Notes: generated from the letters alone by a model not told the origin. DNA of 27,823 nucleotides from CAYSUS01 sp964434165 (GCA_964434165.1 CAYSUS010000096.1:1-27823); one strand, 5' to 3'. Positions 10,501 through 18,015 are shown, numbered from the stretch's first letter. Numbers and translations: made by a program.

Positions 10501-11077
10501 GCTGGACCCCGGTGCCGAAGCCGGCGCCGTGCACCTGTGGTACCTGATCGACGACCCGCCGTCGCTCTACCGGCTCCTGCGCCAGGGAATCAACCGGTGG
10601 GGCCAGCTCCAGGCCCTGGCCCAGTACGGTCACGACCCGTCGCTGCGCTCCGACTCGCTGCTCTACCGCCGCGCCGACGCGGCCGCGCGCCTGATCGCCG
10701 CGGCGGCCAGGCTGTGGCGCATCGGGCGCGGGACGCCGGTTGATCGGCAGGCGCTCATCGATTGCCCGGCCGTGTCGGACACCTATCTCGACCGCGTCGC
10801 CGCCCTGGCCTCCGAACTGGAGGGGGACGCCAAGGCCCTGCTCGCCGCCCTCGGCCGGGGCGCGGTCAAGGGATTCCGCGCCGCCAAGCTGTCCGAGCTG
10901 GAGGAGTTCCTGGCCGAGCGGGGATGCCTCGACGAGCGGGAATGCCTCGACGTGGAGGAGATCCGCGAGCGCCTCCGGCCGCTGGCGTTTGCGGACCTGG
11001 AGGCCGGCCTCGTCGCGCCCGAGCGCTTCGAGCTGCTCGTCGGGATGGCCGCGGGGCGGCAGGGCGAGCCTGCCTGA
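7583..11077 (+). CDS. SbcC/YhaN-like SMC-type ATPase with two central membrane helices
   Basis: A 1164-residue partner of the upstream nuclease. The N-terminal ATPase half has Walker A GPNASGKT at residues 39-46. A long Arg/Glu/Ala-rich coiled coil follows and is interrupted at about residues 415-456 by two hydrophobic helices (VLLISAAGVAAMAVAMTVFA and WAVLLLGAAALAVWALFGG). A second coiled coil leads to the C-terminal ATPase half, with ABC signature LSSGTRLQL at 840 and Walker B LPLILDEALG (Asp871, Glu872). SbcC has a zinc hook at the coiled-coil apex; here membrane helices take its place, as in YhaN-like proteins, so the complex is probably membrane-tethered. After about residue 935 comes a helical extension of about 230 residues with no known fold that I recognise. 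A short internal duplication (GCLDERECLD) is present. The start overlaps the upstream stop. The frame is intact. Confidence 0.88.
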   Translation: MSDVGLSFRRIEIRRMPGFPAGQGFVVEDLVPGVNVIYGPNASGKTTLSRAIQTLLRPQGSPRPQHVLRGLLDLRGEAWSLDYDVGKVRCQRDGAEADVPALAPADVEQHYVLALHDLIGAEDGADLAAHIVRQSAGGYDLTAARRELGLRERPSGKGKASRELEAAIAARREAERRQDDLLQQERELDGLRRRLADSQAAAERLRWLERAIDLDDARDRHRQAEKRLEAFPALVAEMTGEEPSRLEDLDAALGQAEKDLRTETAQRAAAERRLAESGLAHGGVAPDVLGSLRRKCQGLVGLSSDLRARRQEADRAAAAVEEARQALGAETPPRGDARLDAAAVARLSDFARHMERLRARRAAAGSARAWLTGHDEPDDAEPEDLRRGALLAERWLALDEAFVAASRDHDRRRRVLLISAAGVAAMAVAMTVFAHWSWAVLLLGAAALAVWALFGGRVEDRRGPLRRELEALGVGPPDAWTAAAVRSFAVQLQRRAAAAEMVRERARDWSRMAPELDRLAAETREAQEEKAKLVAELGLPLGAADRDENWLSVVAAGIRRLQEAEEVRSGASAAVERVERQIRSLAEELAGALRGFGLEEATDVDRLSEQVEYLARRQQACDAARAEVASRTRSLERIEADRVRLAAERDAVFARLGLSPSPGDEATLRAWAAMCGEYREAAEAARFAERDLRDAEALLAGHEELAVSSREALEAERAQCQTAAGGVPALHERIGQIEGRINEAKRRTDVEAAIAREARCREALREQRDQDYRAVAGHVLADALAAHERDRERPGVLEDARRLFVQITHGRYRLDIHAGDPPQFRAFDTHREEGLALEQLSSGTRLQLLLAVRVAFVQRQERGVKLPLILDEALGNSDERRAAQIIEAAIQVCRAGRQVFYLTAQHDEVGKWQAILRRYRDVPSRIVDLAAVRRFSETERVPPMDLAPPPAPEIPPPDDCDWVAYGRRLGVPPLDPGAEAGAVHLWYLIDDPPSLYRLLRQGINRWGQLQALAQYGHDPSLRSDSLLYRRADAAARLIAAAARLWRIGRGTPVDRQALIDCPAVSDTYLDRVAALASELEGDAKALLAALGRGAVKGFRAAKLSELEEFLAERGCLDERECLDVEEIRERLRPLAFADLEAGLVAPERFELLVGMAAGRQGEPA

Positions 11078-11108
11078 CTCCCGGAGTCTCGAGGACCTCG
11101 GAAGTCTT
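11074..11108. repeat. Palindromic dispersed repeat, copy 1
   Basis: A 35-bp element filling the spacer between the convergent ATPase and lipoprotein genes. It contains GACTC-CCG-GAGTC (11076-11088) followed by the core GTCTCGAGGAC. It aligns without gaps to 18154-18188, with 24 of 35 positions identical, and the first hairpin is kept by different base pairs in each copy. The ATPase stop codon lies at its left edge. It may act as a bidirectional terminator here. Confidence 0.55.
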
Positions 11109-11113
11109 CGTCG

Positions 11114-11521
11114 CTACTCCGACTTCAACTCCAGGTCACACGAACCGCCCGGCACCGTGTAGGTCAAACCGGAGGTCTTGGGGTTGGCGTACTTGTCGGG
11201 CGTAATCCGCGGCGGGGGCACTTCGGGATTGCCCAGTGACTCGGGCGGGACCTCGCCGGTCTTGATGACGCTGATCTGGTACTCGCCCGGCTTCAGCCCC
11301 TCCTGGGCCCCGGTCTTCACGGCGAAGGTCCCGTCGCTGTCCGTGGTGGCCGTGCCTACCGGCCCCTTTCCGACCGGGTAGAAAGCCACGTTGGCGCCCG
11401 CCAGCGGCTTGTCCCCGAACTTGACCGTGCCGCGCACCGGTTTCAGGTCGCTGCCTCCGCATCCGAGGACGAAAGCACCAAGCGCGACGGTGAGGATCAA
11501 CGGGCTCCGGCGGGGCGTCAT
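11114..11521 (-). CDS. Small lipoprotein with carboxypeptidase-regulatory-like (transthyretin-like) fold
   Basis: A 135-residue exported lipoprotein. The signal peptide ends in the lipobox VLGC (Cys21). The mature domain (VRGTVKFGDKPLAGANVAFYP ... TDSDGTFAV ... GLKPGEYQISV) is the prealbumin-like beta-sandwich of carboxypeptidase regulatory-like domains, very common in planctomycetes directly downstream of DUF1559 genes. Its function is unknown; a structural or carbohydrate-binding role at the cell surface is a guess. The ATG at 11521 has AGGAG 10 bases upstream. It begins 59 bases after the DUF1559 stop with no promoter visible between, so the two form an operon. Confidence 0.88.
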   Translation of the reverse strand: MTPRRSPLILTVALGAFVLGCGGSDLKPVRGTVKFGDKPLAGANVAFYPVGKGPVGTATTDSDGTFAVKTGAQEGLKPGEYQISVIKTGEVPPESLGNPEVPPPRITPDKYANPKTSGLTYTVPGGSCDLELKSE

Positions 11522-11580
11522 GGCGGGGCGACTCCTGGTTGGAGGGGGACGGGACCGGTTCGAGTCGACGGACGGCGGCG

Positions 11581-12519
11581 TCACTCCGGCAGCATGGCCA
11601 CTTCCTCGCCGGCCTTGGTGCTCAGGGCCCGGTAGAGCGTGTGGTCGATGTTCTCGCTGATGAAGGTCACCGAGCCGTCGGCCAGCGCGAACTGCCCCCC
11701 GCCCGGGTGCATGCTGCGGAACGACATCACGTTCCACCAGTGGGTCCGCAGCACGGTTTCCAGGTCGGGGAAGTAATTCAGGGGGGCGTGGCAGCTCGCG
11801 TAGTCGCCGTTGGAGTAGTACGCGGCCGAGTGCGAGTTGTACCGGGGTACGTCCTCGCCGATCAGGAACGTGTGCGTGGTCCCGTCCTGGATGTCGCGCA
11901 TGCGCACAATGTCCTGGTAGCTGTTGCGATAGAAGATGCCGTTGCAGCCGGCCTTGTTGTGGCAGTCGGGCTCGGAGCCCTGGTGGATGCTCGACGAGCC
12001 GCCCATGCGCGTGTCGCCGATCACGCCCTTGTAGTTCGTGGTGGCCACCTCGATGTCGGTCCACTGGTGCTCCTCCTTGGAGATCCGCTCGGACTGGCCG
12101 TCGGAGGGACAGGTGAACTCCGACAACGACACGTTGACGATGTCCCGCAGGTCCTCGTCGCGGATGCCCTCATCGTTGAAGAAGCTGCCCTGGAACCCCG
12201 GCTTGAACCGGTCGTACAGGGCCCCCTGCTCGATGAACGGGAGGATACTCACGATCCACCCCTTGCCGTTGCAGTATACGCACGGGCGCGGTCCCGTCTC
12301 CTGCCAGGGACTGATGGAGATCGGAAAGCACTTGTTGCTGTTCTCGTAGTTGTGGCAGGCCAGGGCCAACTGCTTGAGCTTGTTCGAGCACTGCATGCGT
12401 CGGGCGGCCTCGCGCGCCGCCTGCACCGCCGGCAGCATCAGCGCGATGAGGATGCCGATGATCGCGATCACTACGAGCAGTTCCACGAGCGTGAAACCGT
12501 TTCGGCACGCATTCCGCAC
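11581..12519 (-). CDS. DUF1559 prepilin-like protein
   Basis: A 312-residue member of the huge planctomycete DUF1559 family (also called SBP_bac_10). The N-terminus has a canonical type IV prepilin signal: Gly8 followed by FTLVELLVVIAIIGILIALM, with Glu at +5. The family pattern LPAVQAAREAARRMQCSNKLKQL comes next. The C-terminal half carries the usual motifs, including TTHTFLIGE and HPGGGQFALADGSVTFI. Prepilin peptidase would cleave after Gly8 and leave a pseudopilin-like surface subunit. The GTG start at 12519 is chosen because AAGGAG lies 6 bases upstream; an upstream ATG at 12549 lacks such a site and would give a longer leader. The promoter lies in the end of the upstream PEP-CTERM gene. 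It is followed by the lipoprotein gene. Confidence 0.95.
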   Translation of the reverse strand: MRNACRNGFTLVELLVVIAIIGILIALMLPAVQAAREAARRMQCSNKLKQLALACHNYENSNKCFPISISPWQETGPRPCVYCNGKGWIVSILPFIEQGALYDRFKPGFQGSFFNDEGIRDEDLRDIVNVSLSEFTCPSDGQSERISKEEHQWTDIEVATTNYKGVIGDTRMGGSSSIHQGSEPDCHNKAGCNGIFYRNSYQDIVRMRDIQDGTTHTFLIGEDVPRYNSHSAAYYSNGDYASCHAPLNYFPDLETVLRTHWWNVMSFRSMHPGGGQFALADGSVTFISENIDHTLYRALSTKAGEEVAMLPE

Positions 12520-12592
12520 GGCAATCTCCTTCTTTCCCCGCCACGGCACGGCGAGGACCGCCGCGCCAGGAAGATGCCCTTCTCAGACGCTC

Positions 12593-12621
12593 ATTCTAAC
12601 GGGGGGCTCCGGCGGTGTCCA
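12593..12621 (-). promoter_or_regulatory. Promoter of the DUF1559-lipoprotein operon
   Basis: On the minus strand, TGGACA (12621-12616), 17 bases, and TAGAAT (12598-12593), the strongest -10 match in the window. The -35 box and spacer lie in the coding end of the PEP-CTERM gene, and the TAG of the -10 box is that gene's stop codon. The leader would be about 67 bases. Confidence 0.6.
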
Positions 12622-14479
12622 TCGATCCGCGACGCCTCCTTGCGCCGCCACCCGCAGCTAGAAGTCCCAGCCCGCCCAACGAGAGCAGCAGCCACGTGCT
12701 CGGCTCCGGCACCGACGCGAACACGAAGATCTCGTTCAGTCCCGCGCCGTTGCCGTAGTAGCTCTCTGCCCAGAACCGCACGTATCGGGCGTTGAATGCG
12801 GCGAAGTCTCCGTCGGCCACGGAGAAGCTCTCGATGGGGATTTGATCGCCCGTGCCGCGCGCGTCGGCCAGCGTGCCGCTGAACACCGTGGTGAAGCTCT
12901 GCCCGTCCACGGAGGCCTCGATGCGGAAGTCCTGCGTGCCGAAGTCGTCGTAGGTCGTGTTGTGCGTGTTCTGCAGATCGACGCGGTCGATGGTCATCGG
13001 CGCCCCCAGGTCGATCACGATCCACTCGTCCTCCTGCCCGATCCGTCCCAGCCAGTAACTGGCCAGGCTGCCGTTTCGGGCGTGGTCGAAGTAGGCCGTG
13101 CCGGCGCGGAAGTCGTCGATCCGCTGGTCCACGACGTTCTGCGGCACGAAGTCGGGATAGCCGGGCAAGAAGCCGCTGGCCGTGACCGGCTTGCCCGCGG
13201 CCACGTTGGCCGACAGGCTCTCGGAGTACACGAGGATCTCGTTCAGGCCCACGTGGTTGCCGTTGAACGCGGGCGCGAGCGTGTCGAATCGCAGGTAACG
13301 GTAGTTGCCGGGCGCGAGGCCGTTGTACTCGTTGAAGTAGTCCAGCGGAATCATCGTGTCGCCCGCGGGCCCGTGGGACGTGGTGAGCGTGCCCTCCAGG
13401 ATCAGCGCCGGATCGACGAGCCGGTTCGAGCCGTCCACTCCGTTCGACGCCCAAAGCTGGAACGTCCTCGTGCCGCGATCGTTATACTGGTCGTTGTGCG
13501 TGTTCCTTAGCGCGATCGACTGCACGGGCTGGCTGGAGCCGAGGTCGAGTGTGAAGTACTCGGTCGCGTCCCCGTCGCTCCCGAGCCAGTAGGACCCGCT
13601 GTGCGTGTCGTCGCGCCGGCCGTCGGTCACGCGGCTGGCGGGAAACGCGCCCTGGTTGAACCCCACGTTGTTGTAGGCGCTGCTTCCGTCGATGATCGGC
13701 CGCTGGTAGGCGAGGTTGAACACGTTGACCAGCCCGTACTTCTGCTTCAGGTACGCCGACACCGCCCGCTGCTCCGTGCCCGAGAGTGCCCGGTCGTAGA
13801 CGATCACCTCGGCAATGTCGCCGTCGAGGACCTCGTTCGGGTAGTTGCCGCTTCCGGCGAGATGCACCACGCCCGGACTGCCGATCGACGCCGGGTTGGT
13901 GGTCACGTCGGTGGCGTCCACCAGGAACGTGGTCGCCGCGCCCGTGTTGTGCGCTTCGGTCAGGAAGAACTGGCCTGCGCTGGCCGGCGGCCCGGGGTTG
14001 GCGGCCCAGCCTCCGCTGGGCGTGTAGTGGCGCAGCTCATTGACGTAGGGTCCGACGAGCCAGTTCTGCGAGCCCTGGACCGCGCGGCGGAGGGCGCCCA
14101 CGCTGCTCCGCGTGTTGAACACGGCGAACACGGTGTAAGGCGTGACGTTCGTGCCCAGGTCCAGGCCCGTCACCATGCCGTCGTCGGCGCCGTCGAAGAA
14201 CAGGGCGGGCCGGCCGCCTGCCGCGTCGGCCACATAGACGGGCTGCCTGGCCGGATCGGTCTGCGAGGCGTGATGGGCGTTTCCCGAAAGGTCCGACCAC
14301 TGCCCGATGGGGTCGCCGTCGCTGGCGCCGGCGATCGCCCCGGCGTCGAGCCAGAGCTTCAGGCTGCCGTCCACCACGGGCAGGGTCACGGCGTACGCCG
14401 TGGAAATCGTCATGGCCCCGACCGCACAAATCGCGGCCAACCCAGCCAGACAGCGCACGATGGAGCGCAAGGTGGTCAT
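12596..14479 (-). CDS. PEP-CTERM sorting-domain protein with LamG-like and two discoidin-like domains
   Basis: A 627-residue secreted protein. The signal peptide is at 1-32 (CLAGLAAICAVGAMTISTAYA). A LamG/concanavalin-like domain covers about 33-240 (LKLWLDAGAI, GQWSDLSGNAHHA, GDIAEVIVYDRALS). Two discoidin (F5/8 type C) modules follow, at about 245-410 and 420-590, each with a pattern like YWLG...E.ftLDLG or WIVIDLGAPMTIDRVDLQNTHN. Such modules usually bind glycans. The C-terminus has the exosortase signal VPEPSTWLLL, a hydrophobic helix and RRRR, so the protein should be anchored or released through exosortase; no exosortase gene is in the window. Ten residues (GSMDTAGAPR) follow the Arg cluster, where such proteins usually end. 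The ATG at 14479 has a G-rich stretch 8 bases upstream. Confidence 0.9.
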   Translation of the reverse strand: MTTLRSIVRCLAGLAAICAVGAMTISTAYAVTLPVVDGSLKLWLDAGAIAGASDGDPIGQWSDLSGNAHHASQTDPARQPVYVADAAGGRPALFFDGADDGMVTGLDLGTNVTPYTVFAVFNTRSSVGALRRAVQGSQNWLVGPYVNELRHYTPSGGWAANPGPPASAGQFFLTEAHNTGAATTFLVDATDVTTNPASIGSPGVVHLAGSGNYPNEVLDGDIAEVIVYDRALSGTEQRAVSAYLKQKYGLVNVFNLAYQRPIIDGSSAYNNVGFNQGAFPASRVTDGRRDDTHSGSYWLGSDGDATEYFTLDLGSSQPVQSIALRNTHNDQYNDRGTRTFQLWASNGVDGSNRLVDPALILEGTLTTSHGPAGDTMIPLDYFNEYNGLAPGNYRYLRFDTLAPAFNGNHVGLNEILVYSESLSANVAAGKPVTASGFLPGYPDFVPQNVVDQRIDDFRAGTAYFDHARNGSLASYWLGRIGQEDEWIVIDLGAPMTIDRVDLQNTHNTTYDDFGTQDFRIEASVDGQSFTTVFSGTLADARGTGDQIPIESFSVADGDFAAFNARYVRFWAESYYGNGAGLNEIFVFASVPEPSTWLLLSLGGLGLLAAGGGARRRRGSMDTAGAPR

Positions 14480-14666
14480 CGAAGCATCCCCCCTTGTTGA
14501 TCGGTGCCGCACCGAATGCGCGGCGGAACAGAAGTCCCTCGAGAAGCGGCCAAGTCGATCGCCTCGAGGCCGGCATCGGCGGTCCGCGACGATGCGCCAG
14601 ACCGAACCCCCCCCGCCCCCCAAGGCAAGTGCCTGCGTGCGGCCAGAACGACCATCACGAAAGTGG

Positions 14667-14695
14667 AGCTTAGACCAGCCCAACGGCGGTGTCAA
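14667..14695 (-). promoter_or_regulatory. Promoter of the PEP-CTERM gene
   Basis: On the minus strand, TTGACA (14695-14690), 17 bases, and TAAGCT (14672-14667). The -35 box is perfect and the -10 box is weak. The leader would be about 180 bases, long enough to hold regulation, but I see no recognisable riboswitch in it. Confidence 0.5.
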
Positions 14696-14736
14696 CGAAT
14701 CCGTCGGGGGATCCCGCGCTGCACGAGGCGGTCATC

Positions 14737-15978
14737 TCACCTCGGCCGGCGGACCTCGGCAAGCGGCCCGATGGTCACGGTGGTATTGCGCGTGAGGGGG
14801 TACCGGGCGAGCACGGCGGCCACCTCGTCGAGCGACACCGCGGCGATCGCCTCCAGGTCGTCGCGCACCGAAAGGTAGCGGCGCCGGTGGATCCACTCCC
14901 CTCCCACCGCGAACAGCCGCCCCCGCGGGCGCTCGCTGGAGAGCACGATCCGCGACTTGGTCTTGCTCTTGGCCTGGGCGAGCTCGTCGGCCGTGATCGG
15001 GGCGCGCGACTGGGTCCGGCCATAGACGTCGTGCGCGATCTGGAGGTTCTCGCCCGTCCGCTCGGGCTCGCAGCTCAAGTAGGTCATCATCAGTCCGACC
15101 CCCTCGTACTCGTAGTGGTGCAGGCTGGCCGACTCGGCGCGCCCCGGATCGACCAGCTCCCAATAGAGCCGGCTGCCCGTTTCGTCGCCGAGCACCGTGG
15201 CCAACAGCCGCGCGGCGTGGCGGTCGTGCTCGTCGGCGGCCGGCCCGTCGGCGAGCTGCACCACGTACTGCTGCGTGGCCGAGGGCTTGTGCAGCACGCG
15301 GAAGCCGTCGGCCGGTTCCGCCTTGGGGGTCCGGCGCTCGGCCGAGGCCGGCTCCCAGTGCCCGCACCACCGCTGGGCAGAAGCCACCAAAGCGTCGAAG
15401 TCGATCCGCCCCGTGGCGGCCACGGTGACGTTGCCCGGGCTGTAGCGGCAGCGGAAGTACTCCTGCATGGTCTCGACCGGAAGCCGCGTGATGCTCTCGA
15501 TCGTGCCCAGCACGCTGCGGCCCAGCGGATGCGGGCCGAAGTGCAGGGCCTTGCACTTGTCGTCCGCGCCGAACGGCGGCTGATCCTCGTACATCTGGAT
15601 TTCTTCGAGGATCACCTGCTTTTCGGTCTCGAAGTCGTCGGGCCGGAGCGAGGGTCGGAGGATGTCGGCCCACAGCTCGAAGGCGCGGACCTGGAACTCC
15701 GGCAGCACCGCCGCGTAATAGACCGTGTTCTCCTCGCTGGTGAAGGCGTTGTAATGCGCGCCGATCTCGTCGAACTCGCGGTTCACGTCGTCGGCCGTGC
15801 GCGTGGGCGTGCCCTTGAACACCATGTGCTCGAGGAAGTGGCTCACGCCCCACTCGGCGTCGGTCTCGTCGCGCGAGCCTGTGCGCACGAAGAACCCCAG
15901 CGCCGCGGAGTGCGCGCGGTCGTGGCACTCGGCGATCAGCTCCAGGCCGTTCTCCAGCCTATGCTCAACAAACTCCAA
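14737..15978 (-). CDS. M16 family zinc peptidase, catalytic subunit
   Basis: A 413-residue M16 (insulinase/processing-peptidase-like) protease. The inverted zinc motif HFLEH is at residues 47-51, and Glu126 in ILEEIQMYED, 74 residues later, is the third ligand, so this subunit should be active. The typical second half (TQQYVVQL ... GDETGSRLYWEL ... ARYPLTRNTTVTIGP) is complete. M16 enzymes enclose and cut short peptides and often work as a dimer with an inactive homologue, which is the next gene upstream here. The start is TTG at 15978, with GGAGG 5 bases before it inside the end of the upstream gene, giving a 14-base overlap. No signal peptide is seen, so it is probably cytoplasmic. Confidence 0.93.
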   Translation of the reverse strand: MEFVEHRLENGLELIAECHDRAHSAALGFFVRTGSRDETDAEWGVSHFLEHMVFKGTPTRTADDVNREFDEIGAHYNAFTSEENTVYYAAVLPEFQVRAFELWADILRPSLRPDDFETEKQVILEEIQMYEDQPPFGADDKCKALHFGPHPLGRSVLGTIESITRLPVETMQEYFRCRYSPGNVTVAATGRIDFDALVASAQRWCGHWEPASAERRTPKAEPADGFRVLHKPSATQQYVVQLADGPAADEHDRHAARLLATVLGDETGSRLYWELVDPGRAESASLHHYEYEGVGLMMTYLSCEPERTGENLQIAHDVYGRTQSRAPITADELAQAKSKTKSRIVLSSERPRGRLFAVGGEWIHRRRYLSVRDDLEAIAAVSLDEVAAVLARYPLTRNTTVTIGPLAEVRRPR

Positions 15979-17209
15979 CGGGCACCTCCAGGGGGCGCGG
16001 GCCGAGCGTCACCACGTTGAACTCCTGCGGGGCGTGATCGGCCAGGTAGTCGTTGATCCTCTCGGTCGAAAGGCCGTCCACCAGCCCGGCCAGCTCGTCG
16101 AGGGTCCGGGCGCGGCCCAGGTGGTACCAGTCGCGGGCGATCGATGAGCTCCGGCCGGAGCTGGACTCCTGCTGCATGATCAAGGCCGACTTGATGCGGG
16201 CCTTCAGGCGCCCCAGCTCGTCCGCGTCGATGCCTTGCGCCAGGCGCCGCAGCTCGGCCAGCGTCACATCCAGCGTCTCCTGCGCCCGCTCGGCGCTGGT
16301 GCCCGCATAGCAGAACACGCCGCCCCGGTCGCGGAGCGAATGGTAGGTGGCATACACGCTGTAGCACAAACCGCGGCGCTCGCGGACCTCGGTGAACAGC
16401 CTGGCGCTCGACCCGCCGCTGAGCACGCCCACCGCGCTCCAGGCGCGGAAGTAATCCGGGTCGCGATACGGCACGCTGGGGTACGAGATGCCGATCTGCG
16501 TCTGGCTGGTGGGCGATTCGAGGTGGTCGCGCCGCGCGGCGGCCAGGTTCTCCTGCGCCAGGGGCACCTCGCGCGGCTCCCAGTCGCCCAGCAGCTCGCC
16601 GACCGTGTCCACCAGCCGGGCCCAGTCGAAGCGGCCGGCAACGCCCACGATCGAGCCGTTGGGCCGGTAGTGGGCGCGGAAGTGTTCGACGATCTCGTCC
16701 CGGGTGATCGACTCCAGGGCCTCCAGCTCGCCGTGGGAGGGCCGGCCCCACGGCGGCTGGTAGTGGCGCCGCCGCAACTCGACCATCACCTTGTGCGACG
16801 GCTCGTCCTCCACCGCGCGCAGCTCCTGGATCACCACCTGCCGCCCCGCTTCCAGCTCGGCCTCGGGCAGGTGCGGGCGGCGCACCAGGTCGCTGAAGAT
16901 GGAAAGCGCGGTCCCCAGATTGTCCGACAGCGTGGCTGCGCAGTAGGCCGTGTGGGCGTCGTGGACCGACTCGCTGCGCTCCACGCCCAGGTTGTCCAGG
17001 TCCTGGATGAACTGGCGGCTGTCGCGCGGTCCGGCCCCGCGCAGCGCCATCTCGCATGTGAATCCGGTCAGGCCCTCGCGCCCCGTGGGATCGTGGACGC
17101 AGCCGGCCGGCACCAGAAACGTCAGCGCCGCCGACTCCAGCTCGGCCATGGGCTCGGCGACCAGCACGAGGCCGTTGTCGAAGACGTGCGACTGGATGGG
17201 CTCGGACAC
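15965..17209 (-). CDS. M16 family peptidase homologue, probably non-catalytic subunit
   Basis: A 414-residue protein with the same two-lobed M16 fold. Where the active partner has HFLEH, this one has GFTCE (residues 49-53): both zinc histidines and the catalytic glutamate are lost. It keeps the R/Y substrate-binding region (RERRGLCYSVYATY), which in M16B heterodimers is the part supplied by the inactive subunit. The two gene products therefore probably form a PqqL/YmxG-like heterodimer. The GTG start at 17209 is selected because AAGGAG lies 5 bases upstream; the ATG at 17242 is less likely. Its own promoter lies at 17246-17274, and translation of the second gene is coupled to this one. Confidence 0.92.
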   Translation of the reverse strand: MSEPIQSHVFDNGLVLVAEPMAELESAALTFLVPAGCVHDPTGREGLTGFTCEMALRGAGPRDSRQFIQDLDNLGVERSESVHDAHTAYCAATLSDNLGTALSIFSDLVRRPHLPEAELEAGRQVVIQELRAVEDEPSHKVMVELRRRHYQPPWGRPSHGELEALESITRDEIVEHFRAHYRPNGSIVGVAGRFDWARLVDTVGELLGDWEPREVPLAQENLAAARRDHLESPTSQTQIGISYPSVPYRDPDYFRAWSAVGVLSGGSSARLFTEVRERRGLCYSVYATYHSLRDRGGVFCYAGTSAERAQETLDVTLAELRRLAQGIDADELGRLKARIKSALIMQQESSSGRSSSIARDWYHLGRARTLDELAGLVDGLSTERINDYLADHAPQEFNVVTLGPRPLEVPVGVC

Positions 17210-17245
17210 GGGGGCTCCTTGTGGCGACCAACAGCGATCCAAGCG

Positions 17246-17274
17246 ATTTTAGGGCACGATCGCCTGCCCGACAA
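17246..17274 (-). promoter_or_regulatory. Promoter of the M16 peptidase operon
   Basis: On the minus strand, TTGTCG (17274-17269), 17 bases, and TAAAAT (17251-17246). The leader is about 30 bases and includes the AAGGAG ribosome site. Confidence 0.55.
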
Positions 17275-17367
17275 CGCGGACCGGCCACCCCTTCCCTCAG
17301 GGGGCGGCGCGTCGCGCTTGCCCGCCGGTTCCGCACCTCGCGCCGGTGAGCCAGGGCCTTGCGCTTT

Positions 17368-17449
17368 GGCCGCTTCGCGGCCACGACGGCCGTGCCCAGG
17401 GCAGTCCGCCGCGCAGCGGCGCAAGCGTATCGACGGGGGTGTCGCCCCC
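17368..17449. repeat. Cluster of three GC-rich hairpins
   Basis: Three perfect inverted repeats stand in a row: GGCCGC-TTC-GCGGCC (17368-17382), CGCCGC-GCA-GCGGCG (17407-17421) and GGGGG-TGTCG-CCCCC (17435-17449). They fill the spacer between the acetyltransferase 3' end (17455) and the M16 promoter. The nearest hairpin, 5 bases after the acetyltransferase stop, may serve as its terminator. The three-base loops and regular spacing look like a REP/BIME-type element, but a second copy is not in the window. Confidence 0.45.
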
Positions 17450-17454
17450 ATGCG

Positions 17455-18015
17455 TCAAGAGCAGGCGACTTCGACTGCCTTATACACCGTTTTGAGCGTG
17501 CGGAAGCCCAGGCGGCGATAGAGCCGGATGGCTGCCAGGTTTTCGGCCGTGACCTCCAGTTGCACGCGCTCCACCCCGGCCAGGCGGAAGCCCTCCAGGC
17601 AGCGCAAGATCAGCCCGGTTCCCAGACCGCGGTCGCGGTGCTCCGGGGCGATGCCGATGTTCTGCATGGAGCCGCGCCCCGTGCGGTCGCGGATCCCCTG
17701 GATCGTGCCGCATTCCTCCATGCGGCGGCCATTGGTCCCGCCCAGCACCACGAGCCACGTGGCCCCGGCCAGGAAGCCTGTCTTCTGCGAGATCTCCCGC
17801 ATCAGGCGGCGGCAGCCCGGCAGCTCGGCCAGGCATGGAAACACGTTGGCGTCCAGCTCGTCGCGGAAGCTGAGGAACTTCGCCCGGGCATGCGAGTCCA
17901 GCAGGGCCGGATCCCAGGGGACGAAGCGATAGCCGGGCGGAGGCGGTGGGGGGCTGATCTGGCGCCCCCGCAGCGCGATCTCCATCCGGAACCGCTTGAA
18001 GTAGGTCAAACCCAT
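17455..18015 (-). CDS. GNAT family N-acetyltransferase
   Basis: A 186-residue protein with the GNAT fold. The acetyl-CoA pyrophosphate-binding motif is in NIGIAPEHRDRGLGTGLI, followed by the family's C-terminal pattern LEVTAENLAAIRLYRRLGF. This last segment is typical of acetyltransferases acting on amino groups of small molecules or protein N-termini (RimI-like end). The first 100 residues are less conserved, with a run of six prolines near residue 22, so I cannot name the substrate. The ATG at 18015 has no strong ribosome site. A promoter overlaps the end of the upstream endonuclease gene, so it is probably transcribed alone. Confidence 0.88.
   Translation of the reverse strand: MGLTYFKRFRMEIALRGRQISPPPPPPGYRFVPWDPALLDSHARAKFLSFRDELDANVFPCLAELPGCRRLMREISQKTGFLAGATWLVVLGGTNGRRMEECGTIQGIRDRTGRGSMQNIGIAPEHRDRGLGTGLILRCLEGFRLAGVERVQLEVTAENLAAIRLYRRLGFRTLKTVYKAVEVACS

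Noticed and set aside
11539..17521. Several long plus-strand open frames opposite the DUF1559, PEP-CTERM and M16 genes
   Set aside because: They are His/Val/Gly/Arg-rich antisense frames without motifs or ribosome sites, while the minus-strand genes are unambiguous.
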